A stretch of DNA of 64,000 bases from CAVTRI01 sp963737075 (GTDB lineage Bacteria > Actinomycetota > Acidimicrobiia > Acidimicrobiales > Palsa-688). The translations under genes were made by a program, and so were the position numbers. Location of the stretch: positions 558,001-622,000 of the forward strand of contig CAVTRI010000002.1 in assembly GCA_963737075.1 (NCBI GenBank), in the 5' to 3' direction. The notes beneath the pieces were generated by a model. It was not told the origin of the DNA. It saw nothing but the letters and a program-made list of their open reading frames with translations, and ran no database searches. Positions 53,387-60,898 of this stretch are shown here, one piece after another (the stretch's first letter is position 1; each line of letters begins with the position of its first letter).

Positions 53387-54166
53387 CTATTCCCAGCGGA
53401 AGAACCGCCAGGCCGCGAGGCCGAACACGACGGCCCACGCGGCCATGACCAGGAGCGGGCGGGCCGGCGGGAACACGCCTTCCATGGCGTCCTGGGCGGC
53501 CTGGACCGCGGCGCCGAGCGGCGAGTAGTGGCTGACGTGTTGGAGGCCGGTGGGCATCTGCTGGATTGGCACCCACAGTCCGGCCAAGAACATGAGGGGG
53601 AAGAACGACCCCGCCTCGAAAACCATGAGGCTGCCAGAAGTGGGGGCGACAGCGGCGATGAACAGACCGAGGGACAAAAGGGCGCCCGCGCACAGGGCAA
53701 GGGACAGCACGAGCGCGCCGGGGTCCTTGGGGGCCGCGACCCCGAAGGCGGTGACCGCGACGGCAAACAAAACGAGGAGTGCAATCAGGGCCACGGCCAG
53801 ATTCACGACCAGCTGGGCGGCGAGCAGCCACGCCGGCCGCACCGGGGTCGTGGACATGCGCCGCAAGATGCCCCGCTCCCGGTAGCTGGTGAGCGGGCCG
53901 GCCAGGACGAGCAGGGCCAGGGCGGCGATCACGAAGGTGGCGAGCACGGGGACCTCGGCGTCGAAGCGCGACCGTCCGCCCAGGCTGGCGGGATGCTGCT
54001 GGAAATGGGGGAACTCGCCGAACAGCACGAGCATGGCTATAGGAAGGCCGACGCCGAAGGCCAGTCCCCGGGGCGAACGCCAGGCCAGCCGGGCCTCGCT
54101 CACGGCCAGGTTGGCGAAGGCCTGGAGCGGGACCGCCTGGCCCGGCGTCAGGGACACCCCGTTCAT
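53387..54166 (-). CDS. ABC-2 type transporter permease
   Basis: A 259-residue protein with six hydrophobic segments, for example FVIAALALLVLAGPLTSYRE, then RGILRRMSTTPVRPAWLLAA, LLVLFAVAVTAFGVA, FFPLMFLAGLWVPIQQMPTG and SPLGAAVQAAQDAM. The RGILRRMSTTPV amphipathic coupling segment is typical of DrrB-like drug exporters. It overlaps the ATPase gene by 4 bp. Confidence 0.9.
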   Translation of the reverse strand: MNGVSLTPGQAVPLQAFANLAVSEARLAWRSPRGLAFGVGLPIAMLVLFGEFPHFQQHPASLGGRSRFDAEVPVLATFVIAALALLVLAGPLTSYRERGILRRMSTTPVRPAWLLAAQLVVNLAVALIALLVLFAVAVTAFGVAAPKDPGALVLSLALCAGALLSLGLFIAAVAPTSGSLMVFEAGSFFPLMFLAGLWVPIQQMPTGLQHVSHYSPLGAAVQAAQDAMEGVFPPARPLLVMAAWAVVFGLAAWRFFRWE

Positions 54167-55116
54167 GTTGATGTGGCCTCCTGGTGGACGCGTCTTCCCG
54201 TGAGCTCGACGAAGGCGTCTTCCAGGCTGGACGCACCCAACTCGACGTCACGGGCGACCACACCCGCGGCGGCCAGTGTCAAGATGACGGCGTTGACCAG
54301 GTCAGCGCTTCCGGTCACCGTGACGCGCCGGGCGGTGTGCTCCAGGCTTCGCACCTCGCGGAGATCGAGCAGCAGCCGGTCGTCGAAGGGACCCGAGGGG
54401 GTGAAGCGGACCAGCTTGGGGCCCTTGACCTGGCCGGCGAGGCCGGCGGGGGTGTCGGTGGCCACGATCCGTCCCCGGTCGATGAGCGCCACCCGGTCGC
54501 AGAGACGCTCGGCCTCCTCCATGAAATGGGTGACCAGGAGCATCGTGACGCCCCGGTCCCGGACCGAGGCGATGAGGTCCCAGGTGTCCCGCCGGGCCTG
54601 CGGGTCCAGACCGGAGGTCATCTCGTCCAACACGGCCAGCCGAGGCGAACCGATAAGGGCCAAGGCAATGGAGAGCCGCTGCCGCTGGCCGCCCGACAGC
54701 GACCGGTAGTAGGCACCCAGCTTCCCGGCCAGACCCAAGCCGTCGACCAGGTCGGTCAGGTCCGCCGGCCGGCGGTAGAAGGAGCGGTAGAGGTTCAGGA
54801 CTTCCCCCACCCGTAGCTTGTCAGGGTGGGCGCTGAACTGCAGCTGCACGCCCACCACCGCGTGCAGCTGGGCCGCCTGTCGCTGCGGATCCAGGCCCAG
54901 GACCCGCAGCCACCCGCCGTCGGGGTGACGCATGCCGATCACGCACTCCACCGTGGTCGTCTTGCCGGCCCCGTTTGGTCCCAGGACCCCGAAGATCTCC
55001 TCCCCGACGGTGAAGGACACATCCTCGACGGCCACAGTCTGGCCGTAGACCTTGCGCAGGTGCTCCACCTCCACCACCGGCAGGCGACTCCCTTGCGACA
55101 ATGACGTGGCGGTCAT
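54163..55116 (-). CDS. ABC transporter ATP-binding protein (drug-export type)
   Basis: A 317-residue ATPase with Walker A GVLGPNGAGKTTTVECVIG, Q-loop LQFSAHPDKLRVGEVLNLY, signature RSLSGGQRQRLSIALALIGS, Walker B PRLAVLDEMTSGLDP, and H-loop TMLLVTHFMEEAERLCD. The C-terminal 90 residues resemble DrrA-type regulatory ends. Starts at ATG 55116 overlapping the TetR stop. With the permease it forms a dimeric exporter of unknown cargo. Confidence 0.93.
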   Translation of the reverse strand: MTATSLSQGSRLPVVEVEHLRKVYGQTVAVEDVSFTVGEEIFGVLGPNGAGKTTTVECVIGMRHPDGGWLRVLGLDPQRQAAQLHAVVGVQLQFSAHPDKLRVGEVLNLYRSFYRRPADLTDLVDGLGLAGKLGAYYRSLSGGQRQRLSIALALIGSPRLAVLDEMTSGLDPQARRDTWDLIASVRDRGVTMLLVTHFMEEAERLCDRVALIDRGRIVATDTPAGLAGQVKGPKLVRFTPSGPFDDRLLLDLREVRSLEHTARRVTVTGSADLVNAVILTLAAAGVVARDVELGASSLEDAFVELTGRRVHQEATST

Positions 55117-55769
55117 CGCGGCGGGGCCCTCCGTCGAGCACCGGGTCTCCTGGTGGCCACGTCGAACAGGTCGGCCAGCTCCCGCCCAAAATGCTCCACA
55201 TCGAAGTCGGGATCCGCGGCCATCCGGGGCGGCACCGAATCGATCGAGGCCCGCAGCGCCACCGCCATCACCTCGGGGTCGAAGTCGGAGCGAAACTCCC
55301 CCTTCTGTTGGAACGACGACAGAAGTTCCGTCCCCGCAGACACGCCCTGCTGCAGAATCGACGCCACGGCGGGACTCCAAGAACCCCGCGCCCGGCGCGT
55401 ATGCATGGCGATCTCGTGGAACGCGATCATGGCGTTGCGGTTCTCCGCCATGAAGGCCAGGTTGGACAGGATGACTTGGCGCAGGACCCCCCGTCCGGTG
55501 GACTCGGCGCTCACCCGAGGCTGCATAAAGGCGACCGCCCTGGCCAACACCTCCTCGATGACCGCTTGGACAACGGCCTCCTTCCCGGAGAAGTGGTACA
55601 AGATCACCCCCTTGCTGGCCCCGATCCGCTCCGCGATGCGCACCAGCGACGCCTGGGCGTAGCCCACCTCAGCGATCGTGTCGATCGCCGCCGCCACGAT
55701 CTGGGCCCGACGGGCCGCCTCGATAAAACTCGGCCCCTTCTCCCCCGGCGCCATCGCGCTACCCGACAC
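55113..55769 (-). CDS. TetR-family regulator of the ABC exporter
   Basis: A 218-residue regulator: AARRAQIVAAAIDTIAEVGY, AQASLVRIAERIGASKGVIL, YHFSGKEAVVQAVIEEV. First gene of a tightly overlapped tetR-ATPase-permease operon, so it most likely responds to the exported compound. GTG 55769 or ATG 55754 may be the start. A short palindrome lies about 95 bp upstream. Confidence 0.9.
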   Translation of the reverse strand: MSGSAMAPGEKGPSFIEAARRAQIVAAAIDTIAEVGYAQASLVRIAERIGASKGVILYHFSGKEAVVQAVIEEVLARAVAFMQPRVSAESTGRGVLRQVILSNLAFMAENRNAMIAFHEIAMHTRRARGSWSPAVASILQQGVSAGTELLSSFQQKGEFRSDFDPEVMAVALRASIDSVPPRMAADPDFDVEHFGRELADLFDVATRRPGARRRAPPR

Positions 55770-55861
55770 GCCGACCCCCGCCGCCGCCCATCGCTACCGG
55801 CGACCGAAGAGCCCCGGCAAGGCAGCCAACCCGGCTCGCCTCTGCCCGCCCAGAACAGATA

Positions 55862-55877
55862 CTGACCATACAGTCAG
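55862..55877 (-). promoter_or_regulatory. Candidate TetR operator upstream of the exporter operon
   Basis: CTGAC-CATACA-GTCAG, 5-bp arms with a 6-bp spacer in an AT-richer stretch (ATACTGACCATACAGTCAG), about 95 bp upstream of tetR. Suits an autorepressor site; arm length is short, so moderate confidence. Confidence 0.5.
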
Positions 55878-55903
55878 AATACTACCTGGCCGGTTGGGTT
55901 CAG

Positions 55904-56391
55904 TCAAGGCTGAAGAAGCCCGAGGGAACGACGATCGAGCTTCGCCCCGGGTGCGGCGGGTGTTTTCATCCCGATTGCCCGCGGCCTCACCACGACAGCC
56001 ATCGTCGCCTGCGGGCCCCCATCAACGCTCGCTCCCTCGGCGTACCGCTCATGATCGGGGGAGACCGACGACCCGAATCGATTCGGGACGTCTCGCGACG
56101 CGGCGTCGAGCCGGTTTGTGGGCTCCATGCAGAAAAGGTCCGACCCGCAGCGAAGGCCCAGACGAATCACCGAATACCGGCTGAGGCCGCGGCCAACCGC
56201 TGGGCGGCGTGTCACAACAGCCCAATACTGACCGCCTATCAGCCTGGTCAATGGGCCGCTCAATGTGAATTTCGAAGCTCCCTGCTTGCCTCAACAAAAA
56301 TCCGGCCTGCCGCGGCTGTCAGGCACATGCCCATCGGCGTCAAGCCGTGGCAGTTGGGGATCGATCATCGGGCGTTCCCTACTGTTTGGAT
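55904..56391. other. Intergenic region with 16-bp palindrome, no gene seen
   Basis: About 490 bp without a convincing gene. It contains the perfect palindrome CCCGAATCGATTCGGG (56072-56087) followed by ACGTCTCGCGACGCG, which resembles the terminal sequence of the IS481 element at 25.16 kb and could be a relic end of a related element. A GTG with no strong ribosome site starts the next gene. Confidence 0.45.
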
Positions 56392-57090
56392 GTGACTCCC
56401 GAGGCGTCGACGGTGCATGAGCAGATCGCTCAGGGACTGCGCGAGCATCCGGCGAAGAAGGGGATGCTGTTCAACGTCCTGGTCACGGCGGTCGAGATCG
56501 GCGGCAGCATCGCACTGTTCCACCTGGCCCGGCACCGCGGCGCCAGCGACGTGGTCAGCTACCTGGTGGGCAGTATCGGGCCCGTCATCGGCGGGTTGCT
56601 GGTCTGGGCCAAAGCCCGCAAGTTCAGCGGCGCCTCGGCGGCGATCTTCACGTTCACCGCGGTGTCCGCGCTGATCGCCCTGCTCGGCAGCACGACCCCC
56701 AAGGTGCTGCTCTACAAGGACTGCGCGACCACTGCGCTGATCGGCCTGCTGTTCTTGGGCTCCTGTCTGGTGGCCCGCAGACCGATCGTGTTCTACTTTG
56801 CGCAGCGCTACGGCACCGATGGCAGCCACGACGGCATGGCGGTCTTCGACACGATGTGGCGCATCTACCCTGACTTCCGTCGCGGCATGTACGTCACCGG
56901 CTACCTGTGGGCGGCCCTGTTCCTGGTGCAGGCCGCCGCCACCGCGCTGATCATCCGCCGGAGCAGCTACTCGACTGGCTACAACTACGACCAGATCCTG
57001 CCCCTAGTCGCGATCGTGCTGGGCATCCTCGGATCGATCGCGATCGCCCGCTATTACACCGCCAAGGGCAAGGGCCGCCCAAACACATAG
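56392..57090 (+). CDS. VC0807-like integral membrane protein
   Basis: A 232-residue protein with about six hydrophobic segments: MLFNVLVTAVEIGGSIALFH, GSIGPVIGGLLVWAKARKFS, TALIGLLFLGSCLVARRPIV, and a conserved FYFAQRYGTD followed by MWRIYPDFRRGMYVTGYLWA. The pattern matches the VC0807/DUF3159-like family of intracellular-septation-type membrane proteins. Function unknown. Confidence 0.75.
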   Translation: MTPEASTVHEQIAQGLREHPAKKGMLFNVLVTAVEIGGSIALFHLARHRGASDVVSYLVGSIGPVIGGLLVWAKARKFSGASAAIFTFTAVSALIALLGSTTPKVLLYKDCATTALIGLLFLGSCLVARRPIVFYFAQRYGTDGSHDGMAVFDTMWRIYPDFRRGMYVTGYLWAALFLVQAAATALIIRRSSYSTGYNYDQILPLVAIVLGILGSIAIARYYTAKGKGRPNT

Positions 57091-57129
57091 CCCGCTGCTC
57101 TGCGGCGAGCCGTGGACAGGAGCGCTTGC

Positions 57130-57197
57130 CGATCCCGTATGACACGCACAAGCGTTCACACATCACTACTGATGGCCGCGCCGTAAGAGGTTGCCCT
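57130..57197 (+). repeat. Island noncoding repeat, copy C (short)
   Basis: Matches the first 70 bp of repeats A and B in the same orientation: CGATCCCGTATGACACGC, GCGTTCACA, GGCCGCGCCGTAAG, GGTTGCC. Lies 40 bp after the VC0807-like gene. The part with GAACGTACGTGCG is missing. Confidence 0.72.
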
Positions 57198-57244
57198 TGC
57201 GCCACCGCGATACCAGTGGGTAGCTCAGCGCTTGGTGAGTGGTG

Positions 57245-57424
57245 TCAGCGGCGGCGGGAAACGGTTGCGACGATGGCGGCGGCACCTGCCGCGGCGAGCA
57301 GTACCACACCGCGGACGGGATGGTGACCGGTGAGCAGCACGATGCCGGATACGAGTGCAGTCAGCGAGACCAGGGCGGCGACGGTGACGGCGAACGGTCC
57401 GCGGCGGTAGGGCGCGTATGGCAT
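57245..57424 (-). CDS. Small two-helix membrane protein
   Basis: A 59-residue protein: MPYAPYRRGPFAVTVAALVS, LTALVSGIVLLTGHHPVRGV, VLLAAAGAAAIVATVSRRR. Two hydrophobic helices with a short loop. ATG 57424 has AGGA upstream. Probably co-transcribed with the CPBP protease gene. No family recognised. Confidence 0.55.
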   Translation of the reverse strand: MPYAPYRRGPFAVTVAALVSLTALVSGIVLLTGHHPVRGVVLLAAAGAAAIVATVSRRR

Positions 57425-57511
57425 ATGGCGGTCCTTGATCGGTGAGAGGTTGGGGAGTCTTGGCGTCGATCGCCGGCATGCCATTACGGTGGCGCCGCTG
57501 ACGGCGGCCGT

Positions 57512-58067
57512 TCATGTGGCGAGCGCCGCGATGAGGTTGGCGCCCGGCGTGGGCGAGCCAGGCTGGTCCGATGCTGCCGGATCGCAGGCGTAGCCAGCCG
57601 AGCAGCCAGCCGGCGATGAGTTGGACTGGCAGGATGGGCCAGAGCGTGGGGCTGAGGAGCAGCAGCAGACCGTGTGGCGCAAGAAAGAGCAGCGCCTGCA
57701 GGGTGTTGCCGGCGAGGAAGCCCAAGCGGCGGGCGAGCAGTCCGGCGATCAGGCCGCGGAAGAGCATCTCCTCGGCCAGCGCGTCCACGACCAGCGCGAG
57801 GTAGCCGGCAATGCTGTGGGCCGCGCCGACCACGACGCCGCGACGGGTGAGTTCGCCGGCCGGGATCGCCTTGAGCGCGGCGTAGCCCAGGCCGGCGGTG
57901 ACGACGAGCACCAAAGCGGCCCAGGCGTAGTCGCGAACTGGCCCGGCCCGCAGTCCGATCGCGGCTGACGCCTGGCGCGACGCTGTTCCACGGCGGCGCA
58001 GCCAGGCGCGGTAGAGCCAGGAGGGTGCGCTCAACAGGAGCAACTCGACCACGCTGCCAGCCAGCAC
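57512..58067 (-). pseudogene. CPBP (Abi/CAAX) intramembrane protease, frameshift near 3' end
   Basis: Multi-helix protein with the CPBP signature DALAEEMLFRGLIAGLLARR (EExxxR) and FLAPHGLLLLLSPTLW (catalytic His). It ends GSIGPAWLAHAG; an extra G near 57540 throws the frame. Without it the end would be GANLIAALAT-stop at 57512, the usual family ending. All catalytic motifs precede the break, so the protein may still function with an altered tail. Sits downstream of the DUF2975/XRE module 2 and two 15-bp sites. Confidence 0.78.
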
Positions 58068-58079
58068 CCCAATCCTCCG

Positions 58080-58118
58080 TATCGATAAACGATATGATAG
58101 GGTGCTTATCGATAAACA
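58080..58118 (-). promoter_or_regulatory. Two TATCGATAAAC sites upstream of the CPBP protease
   Basis: TATCGATAAACGATA (58080-58094) and TATCGATAAACAGCA (58107-58121) are direct repeats 27 bp apart, 13 bp upstream of the CPBP start and just after the XRE gene. The same site type flanks module 1. Likely operators of the XRE regulator or a shared promoter. Confidence 0.62.
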
Positions 58119-58125
58119 GCAAGGG

Positions 58126-58380
58126 CTAGGCCGTGCGGCGGCGCCTCGGCCGGCGGCGGCGCCGGTCCAGCTCGGGCGGCTGGTAGCTGATCAGCTCGCC
58201 CGGCTGGCAGTCGAGTTCGCGGCAGATCGCCTCCAACGTGCCGAACCGGATCGCCCGGGCCTTGTTGGTCTTGAGGATCGACAGATTGGCCAGCGTAATG
58301 CCGATCCGCTCGGCGAGTTCGGTGAGGGTCATCTCGCGCTCCGCGAGCAGCTCATCCAGATGTACGACGATCGCATGCAC
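58126..58380 (-). CDS. Small XRE/YozG-like regulator of DUF2975 module 2
   Basis: An 84-residue protein: MHAIVVHLDELLAEREMTLT, ELAERIGITLANLSILKTNK, ARAIRFGTLEAICRELDCQP, GELISYQP. Paralogue of the regulator at 35594. Encoded 14 bp after the DUF2975 stop. Members of this family occur with DUF2975 proteins across bacteria; the ligand or signal is unknown. Confidence 0.9.
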   Translation of the reverse strand: MHAIVVHLDELLAEREMTLTELAERIGITLANLSILKTNKARAIRFGTLEAICRELDCQPGELISYQPPELDRRRRRPRRRRTA

Positions 58381-58394
58381 GCCTCCGGCCGGGA

Positions 58395-58997
58395 CTAGAT
58401 GGTCAGGTCGTGATCTTGTTGCAGGGCGGCGCCGTAGTGGAACACTTCGGCGAACACGATCAGCAGTGCCCCCGCGGCCAGCACTTCAATCCGCACCGGG
58501 AAGCCGGCCCGGAAGACGACGCCTGAGGCGTGGAAGTGCCGCGCCGCCCACCACGATCCGGCCAGCAGCACACCGGCCCGCAGCAGCTCGCTGAGCACCA
58601 GCGTCACACCCACCACGGTGACCCGGCGCGCGTTCCCTGCGGTGAAGGGCCGGCCGGCGCGCAACGCGGCGACCAAGCGCCGCAGTTGAAAGATGATCAC
58701 CAATAGGAGACTCACGCCGACCGCGACGACCCCGAGCACCATCAGCACCGCCGGCCCGGACCCGCGCACCCCCAGGCTCGCGGTTCCGCCCGACAGGCTG
58801 ACCGGCGGGCGCACCCGAACCGAGCCACTCGACAGCGCGAGCCGGACCGGCACCCACACCCGCAGCGGGGCGCCCACCGCCGCGAGCATCGCCAGCACCG
58901 CGATCAGCGCCGCCGACCCGACCAGCACCACCCACCACACCATCGCCAACCCGACCGTCGCGACTGCCAGCCACAGCGCACTCCCGCGAGCCTTCAT
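58395..58997 (-). CDS. DUF2975-domain membrane protein (intact copy)
   Basis: A 200-residue protein with four hydrophobic segments (VGLAMVWWVVLVGSAALIAV, VLMVLGVVAVGVSLLLVIIF, TVVGVTLVLSELLRAGVLLA, VLAAGALLIVFAEVFHYGAA) and the motif FQLRRLVAALRAGRPFTAGN that marks the family. Ends LQQDHDLTI. Pairs with the XRE gene. The split copy at 35.9-38.0 kb shares order and motifs. Confidence 0.9.
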   Translation of the reverse strand: MKARGSALWLAVATVGLAMVWWVVLVGSAALIAVLAMLAAVGAPLRVWVPVRLALSSGSVRVRPPVSLSGGTASLGVRGSGPAVLMVLGVVAVGVSLLLVIIFQLRRLVAALRAGRPFTAGNARRVTVVGVTLVLSELLRAGVLLAGSWWAARHFHASGVVFRAGFPVRIEVLAAGALLIVFAEVFHYGAALQQDHDLTI

Positions 58998-59286
58998 GAC
59001 GACTCCTCACCCCGCGCCGACCACCCAGCAGGATAGCGACAATCGACACCGGATACCGACGACGTCAGCCGCGAGCCGTCCGCGGCCCGCTTCGAAGCCC
59101 CTTCCGCCGCGTGCGAGCCAGGCGCACCCGCGCCGACCGGACACAGCACCACTTCTCGCGCTACCCGTCGGTCATCGCACCCGCGCAACCGTCCCTGAGG
59201 CGTGGTTCGTGACCCCACGCCGTACCCTGTCGCGCAGCCGGATCGGTGAGCGGACAGACCTCCTCGTTGTCGAGAGGTGGGCAGGT

Positions 59287-59563
59287 TCAACTGGCAGCGC
59301 GCTGGAGTTCCCATGCGGCGATCAGTGCGTCCTCGATGGCACCAGCATCGCCGCTAGCGATGTCAGCGACGACCATCATGTGCTTCGCGAACCGACCCGG
59401 GACGCTGAATGTGGCCGGGAACTGCCGAAGCATCGCGTCGCGGTAGTCGAAGTCGGCGCGGATAACAATGTGGGTGTCGTCGAGCTGGCGGGCGATCAGC
59501 CGGCCTTGGTATCGCCACTGTGTCAACTCTCCCGCGGTTGTTCGCCGGACACCGTCCAGCGCC
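59287..59563 (-). pseudogene. C-terminal half of a split MmcQ/YjbR-type gene
   Basis: Starting inside the 118-bp repeat (59445-59563): ALDGVRRTTAGELTQWRYQG, RLIARQLDDTHIVIRADFDY, then unique sequence RDAMLRQFPATFSVPGRFAK, HMMVVADIASGDAGAIEDAL, IAAWELQRAAS. The second half is typical of MmcQ/YjbR proteins. The frame stays open upstream to 59703, but that part lacks the family N-terminus, which is at 33647. Confidence 0.72.
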
Positions 59564-59923
59564 GGCTGACGCCCGCCGGCGACGGGCCGGACCGTCTGAG
59601 CCTGGCTCAGACGCTCCAGGTGCGCCTCATTGGTGATTCGCCGCGTGACCACCGCGACAAACGGCACGCAAAATTGCAACGCGATTTGTAACGGTGGGCG
59701 CAAGACTGGCTGCGACGGGAGCGACTCAGCAGGACGGCCGGTAGTGCCGTCTAGCGGCGTGACCCGGAGTTTTACCTCCGAAGGTTGCGACTAGGACTTA
59801 GGGCGGCTGGCTGGGACGGCAGCACCCTGCTACGGATCGGTAGGCGAGAGGTGCGGCGTTGACGGACTGGGAAAGTCAGCGGTCCCGAGCCAGGTCGAGG
59901 CCTCGGCTCTACCATCGCCAGCC
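59564..59923. other. Intergenic region, nothing recognised
   Basis: 360 bp upstream of the toxin gene. Open frames here have no family-like content. Contains an AT-richer patch near 59670-59690. Confidence 0.4.
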
Positions 59924-60427
59924 ATGAGCCCGGACAAGCGGTCGCGCCAACGTCAGACGCGGCCGCGTCGTCCCGGCCGCAAGGTCAGGACCGGGCCATC
60001 GTCGGACGACGCACACCACGTTGTGTACTTCCGGCGGCACCAGGACGACGACCCCGCCGAGACGGCACCCGGTCGGGATTTCCTGAACGGCTGCCCGACG
60101 AAGGTCCGCGCCACGATGCGCGCGGTGCTGGTTGCCGTGGCCGAAGCACCACCGAAGCGGTACGCCGGAGGTGGCTACTGGGAGGCGATGAAGGACGATA
60201 TGACGGGCTGGTTCGAGGTCCGTGTCGATGGTCCGAAGCGCCACCACTACCGCCTCTACTGTCGCCTCGACTACGAGGCGAATAACCCTGAGGTGGACAA
60301 GCCGCTGTTGGTGGTGATCGCCGGCCTCGACAAGCCCTTCCGGACCGAGCTGAGCCCAGCGGACTACGCCGGGGTCCGCTCCCTCGGAGACGAGTACCTC
60401 AGTCGCAACCCGCGGTCCATCTGCTGA
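59924..60427 (+). CDS. HigB/RelE-type toxin (phage Gp49-like)
   Basis: A 167-residue protein. After a basic N-terminal tail (residues 1-40) it has PTKVRATMRAVLVAVAEAPP, GYWEAMKDDMTGWFEVRVDG, PKRHHYRLYCRLDYEAN and VVIAGLDKPFRTELSPADYA, the compact RelE-like fold of ribosome-dependent mRNA interferases. Paired with, but convergent to, the antitoxin at 60432. Near the right edge of the island, where it may help stabilise it. Confidence 0.8.
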   Translation: MSPDKRSRQRQTRPRRPGRKVRTGPSSDDAHHVVYFRRHQDDDPAETAPGRDFLNGCPTKVRATMRAVLVAVAEAPPKRYAGGGYWEAMKDDMTGWFEVRVDGPKRHHYRLYCRLDYEANNPEVDKPLLVVIAGLDKPFRTELSPADYAGVRSLGDEYLSRNPRSIC

Positions 60428-60431
60428 CGGG

Positions 60432-60851
60432 TCACGAGGCGAGGACTTTCTCGCGCCGCTGGCGCATGGCGGTGACGTGCTTGGCGAGGGCCTTGGGGTC
60501 TGCCGACCGGCCCTCCAAGAGGGGCTGGGTCACCTGCTTGCGCTCCTCGGCAGGAAGCGGTTCCAGGGTGACTCGCATCCCGAGGGCGGCGGCCACCTCG
60601 GCCAGGGTGCCAAGGGTCGGGTTGACGTGGCCGGCAGAGAAGAGGCGCCGCATTACCGCCGGCTCGGCACTGATCGCCCGGGCAAGCTCCGCCTTGGAGA
60701 GGTGGGCGGCCTCCCTCGCCTCGTCCAGGGTGTTGACGAGCTGATCGATGGTGGCGGTGCGGATCGACTCGCGGACGTACTCGCGGAGGAACTCAGGGTC
60801 CTGAAGGTCCTGGGCAAGGTCGTCCCAGAAGGCACTGGGGGTGGCAGTCAT
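60432..60851 (-). CDS. HigA-type XRE antitoxin
   Basis: A 139-residue protein with ESIRTATIDQLVNTLDEARE, AAHLSKAELARAISAEPAVM, RRLFSAGHVNPTLGTLAEVA, the DNA-binding domain of HigA/MqsA-like antitoxins, and an additional C-terminal helix (ALAKHVTAMRQRREKVL). It faces the toxin gene with only 4 bp between the stops, unlike the usual co-directional operon. Confidence 0.8.
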   Translation of the reverse strand: MTATPSAFWDDLAQDLQDPEFLREYVRESIRTATIDQLVNTLDEAREAAHLSKAELARAISAEPAVMRRLFSAGHVNPTLGTLAEVAAALGMRVTLEPLPAEERKQVTQPLLEGRSADPKALAKHVTAMRQRREKVLAS

Positions 60852-60882
60852 GACGTCTCCATCCGTTGCTCTGCGAGACAGT

Positions 60883-60898
60883 GTAGCATTTATGGTAC
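60883..60898. promoter_or_regulatory. Operator-like palindrome upstream of the antitoxin
   Basis: GTAGCATTTATGGTAC is an inverted repeat (GTAxCAT..ATGxTAC) with one mismatched pair, 32 bp upstream of the antitoxin start, in AT-richer DNA. A plausible autoregulatory site for the XRE antitoxin. Confidence 0.55.

Noticed and set aside
52570..53784. 404-residue frame running through the permease into the remnant
   Set aside because: The part over 53387-53784 is antiphase to the ABC permease; only the part from about 53170 to 52690 is coding-like and is reported as a pseudogene.
40061..57197. Integron attC sites for repeats A, B and C
   Set aside because: No GTTRRRY/RYYYAAC core sites and no integron-type integrase gene were seen; cargo blocks hold many genes in both orientations.
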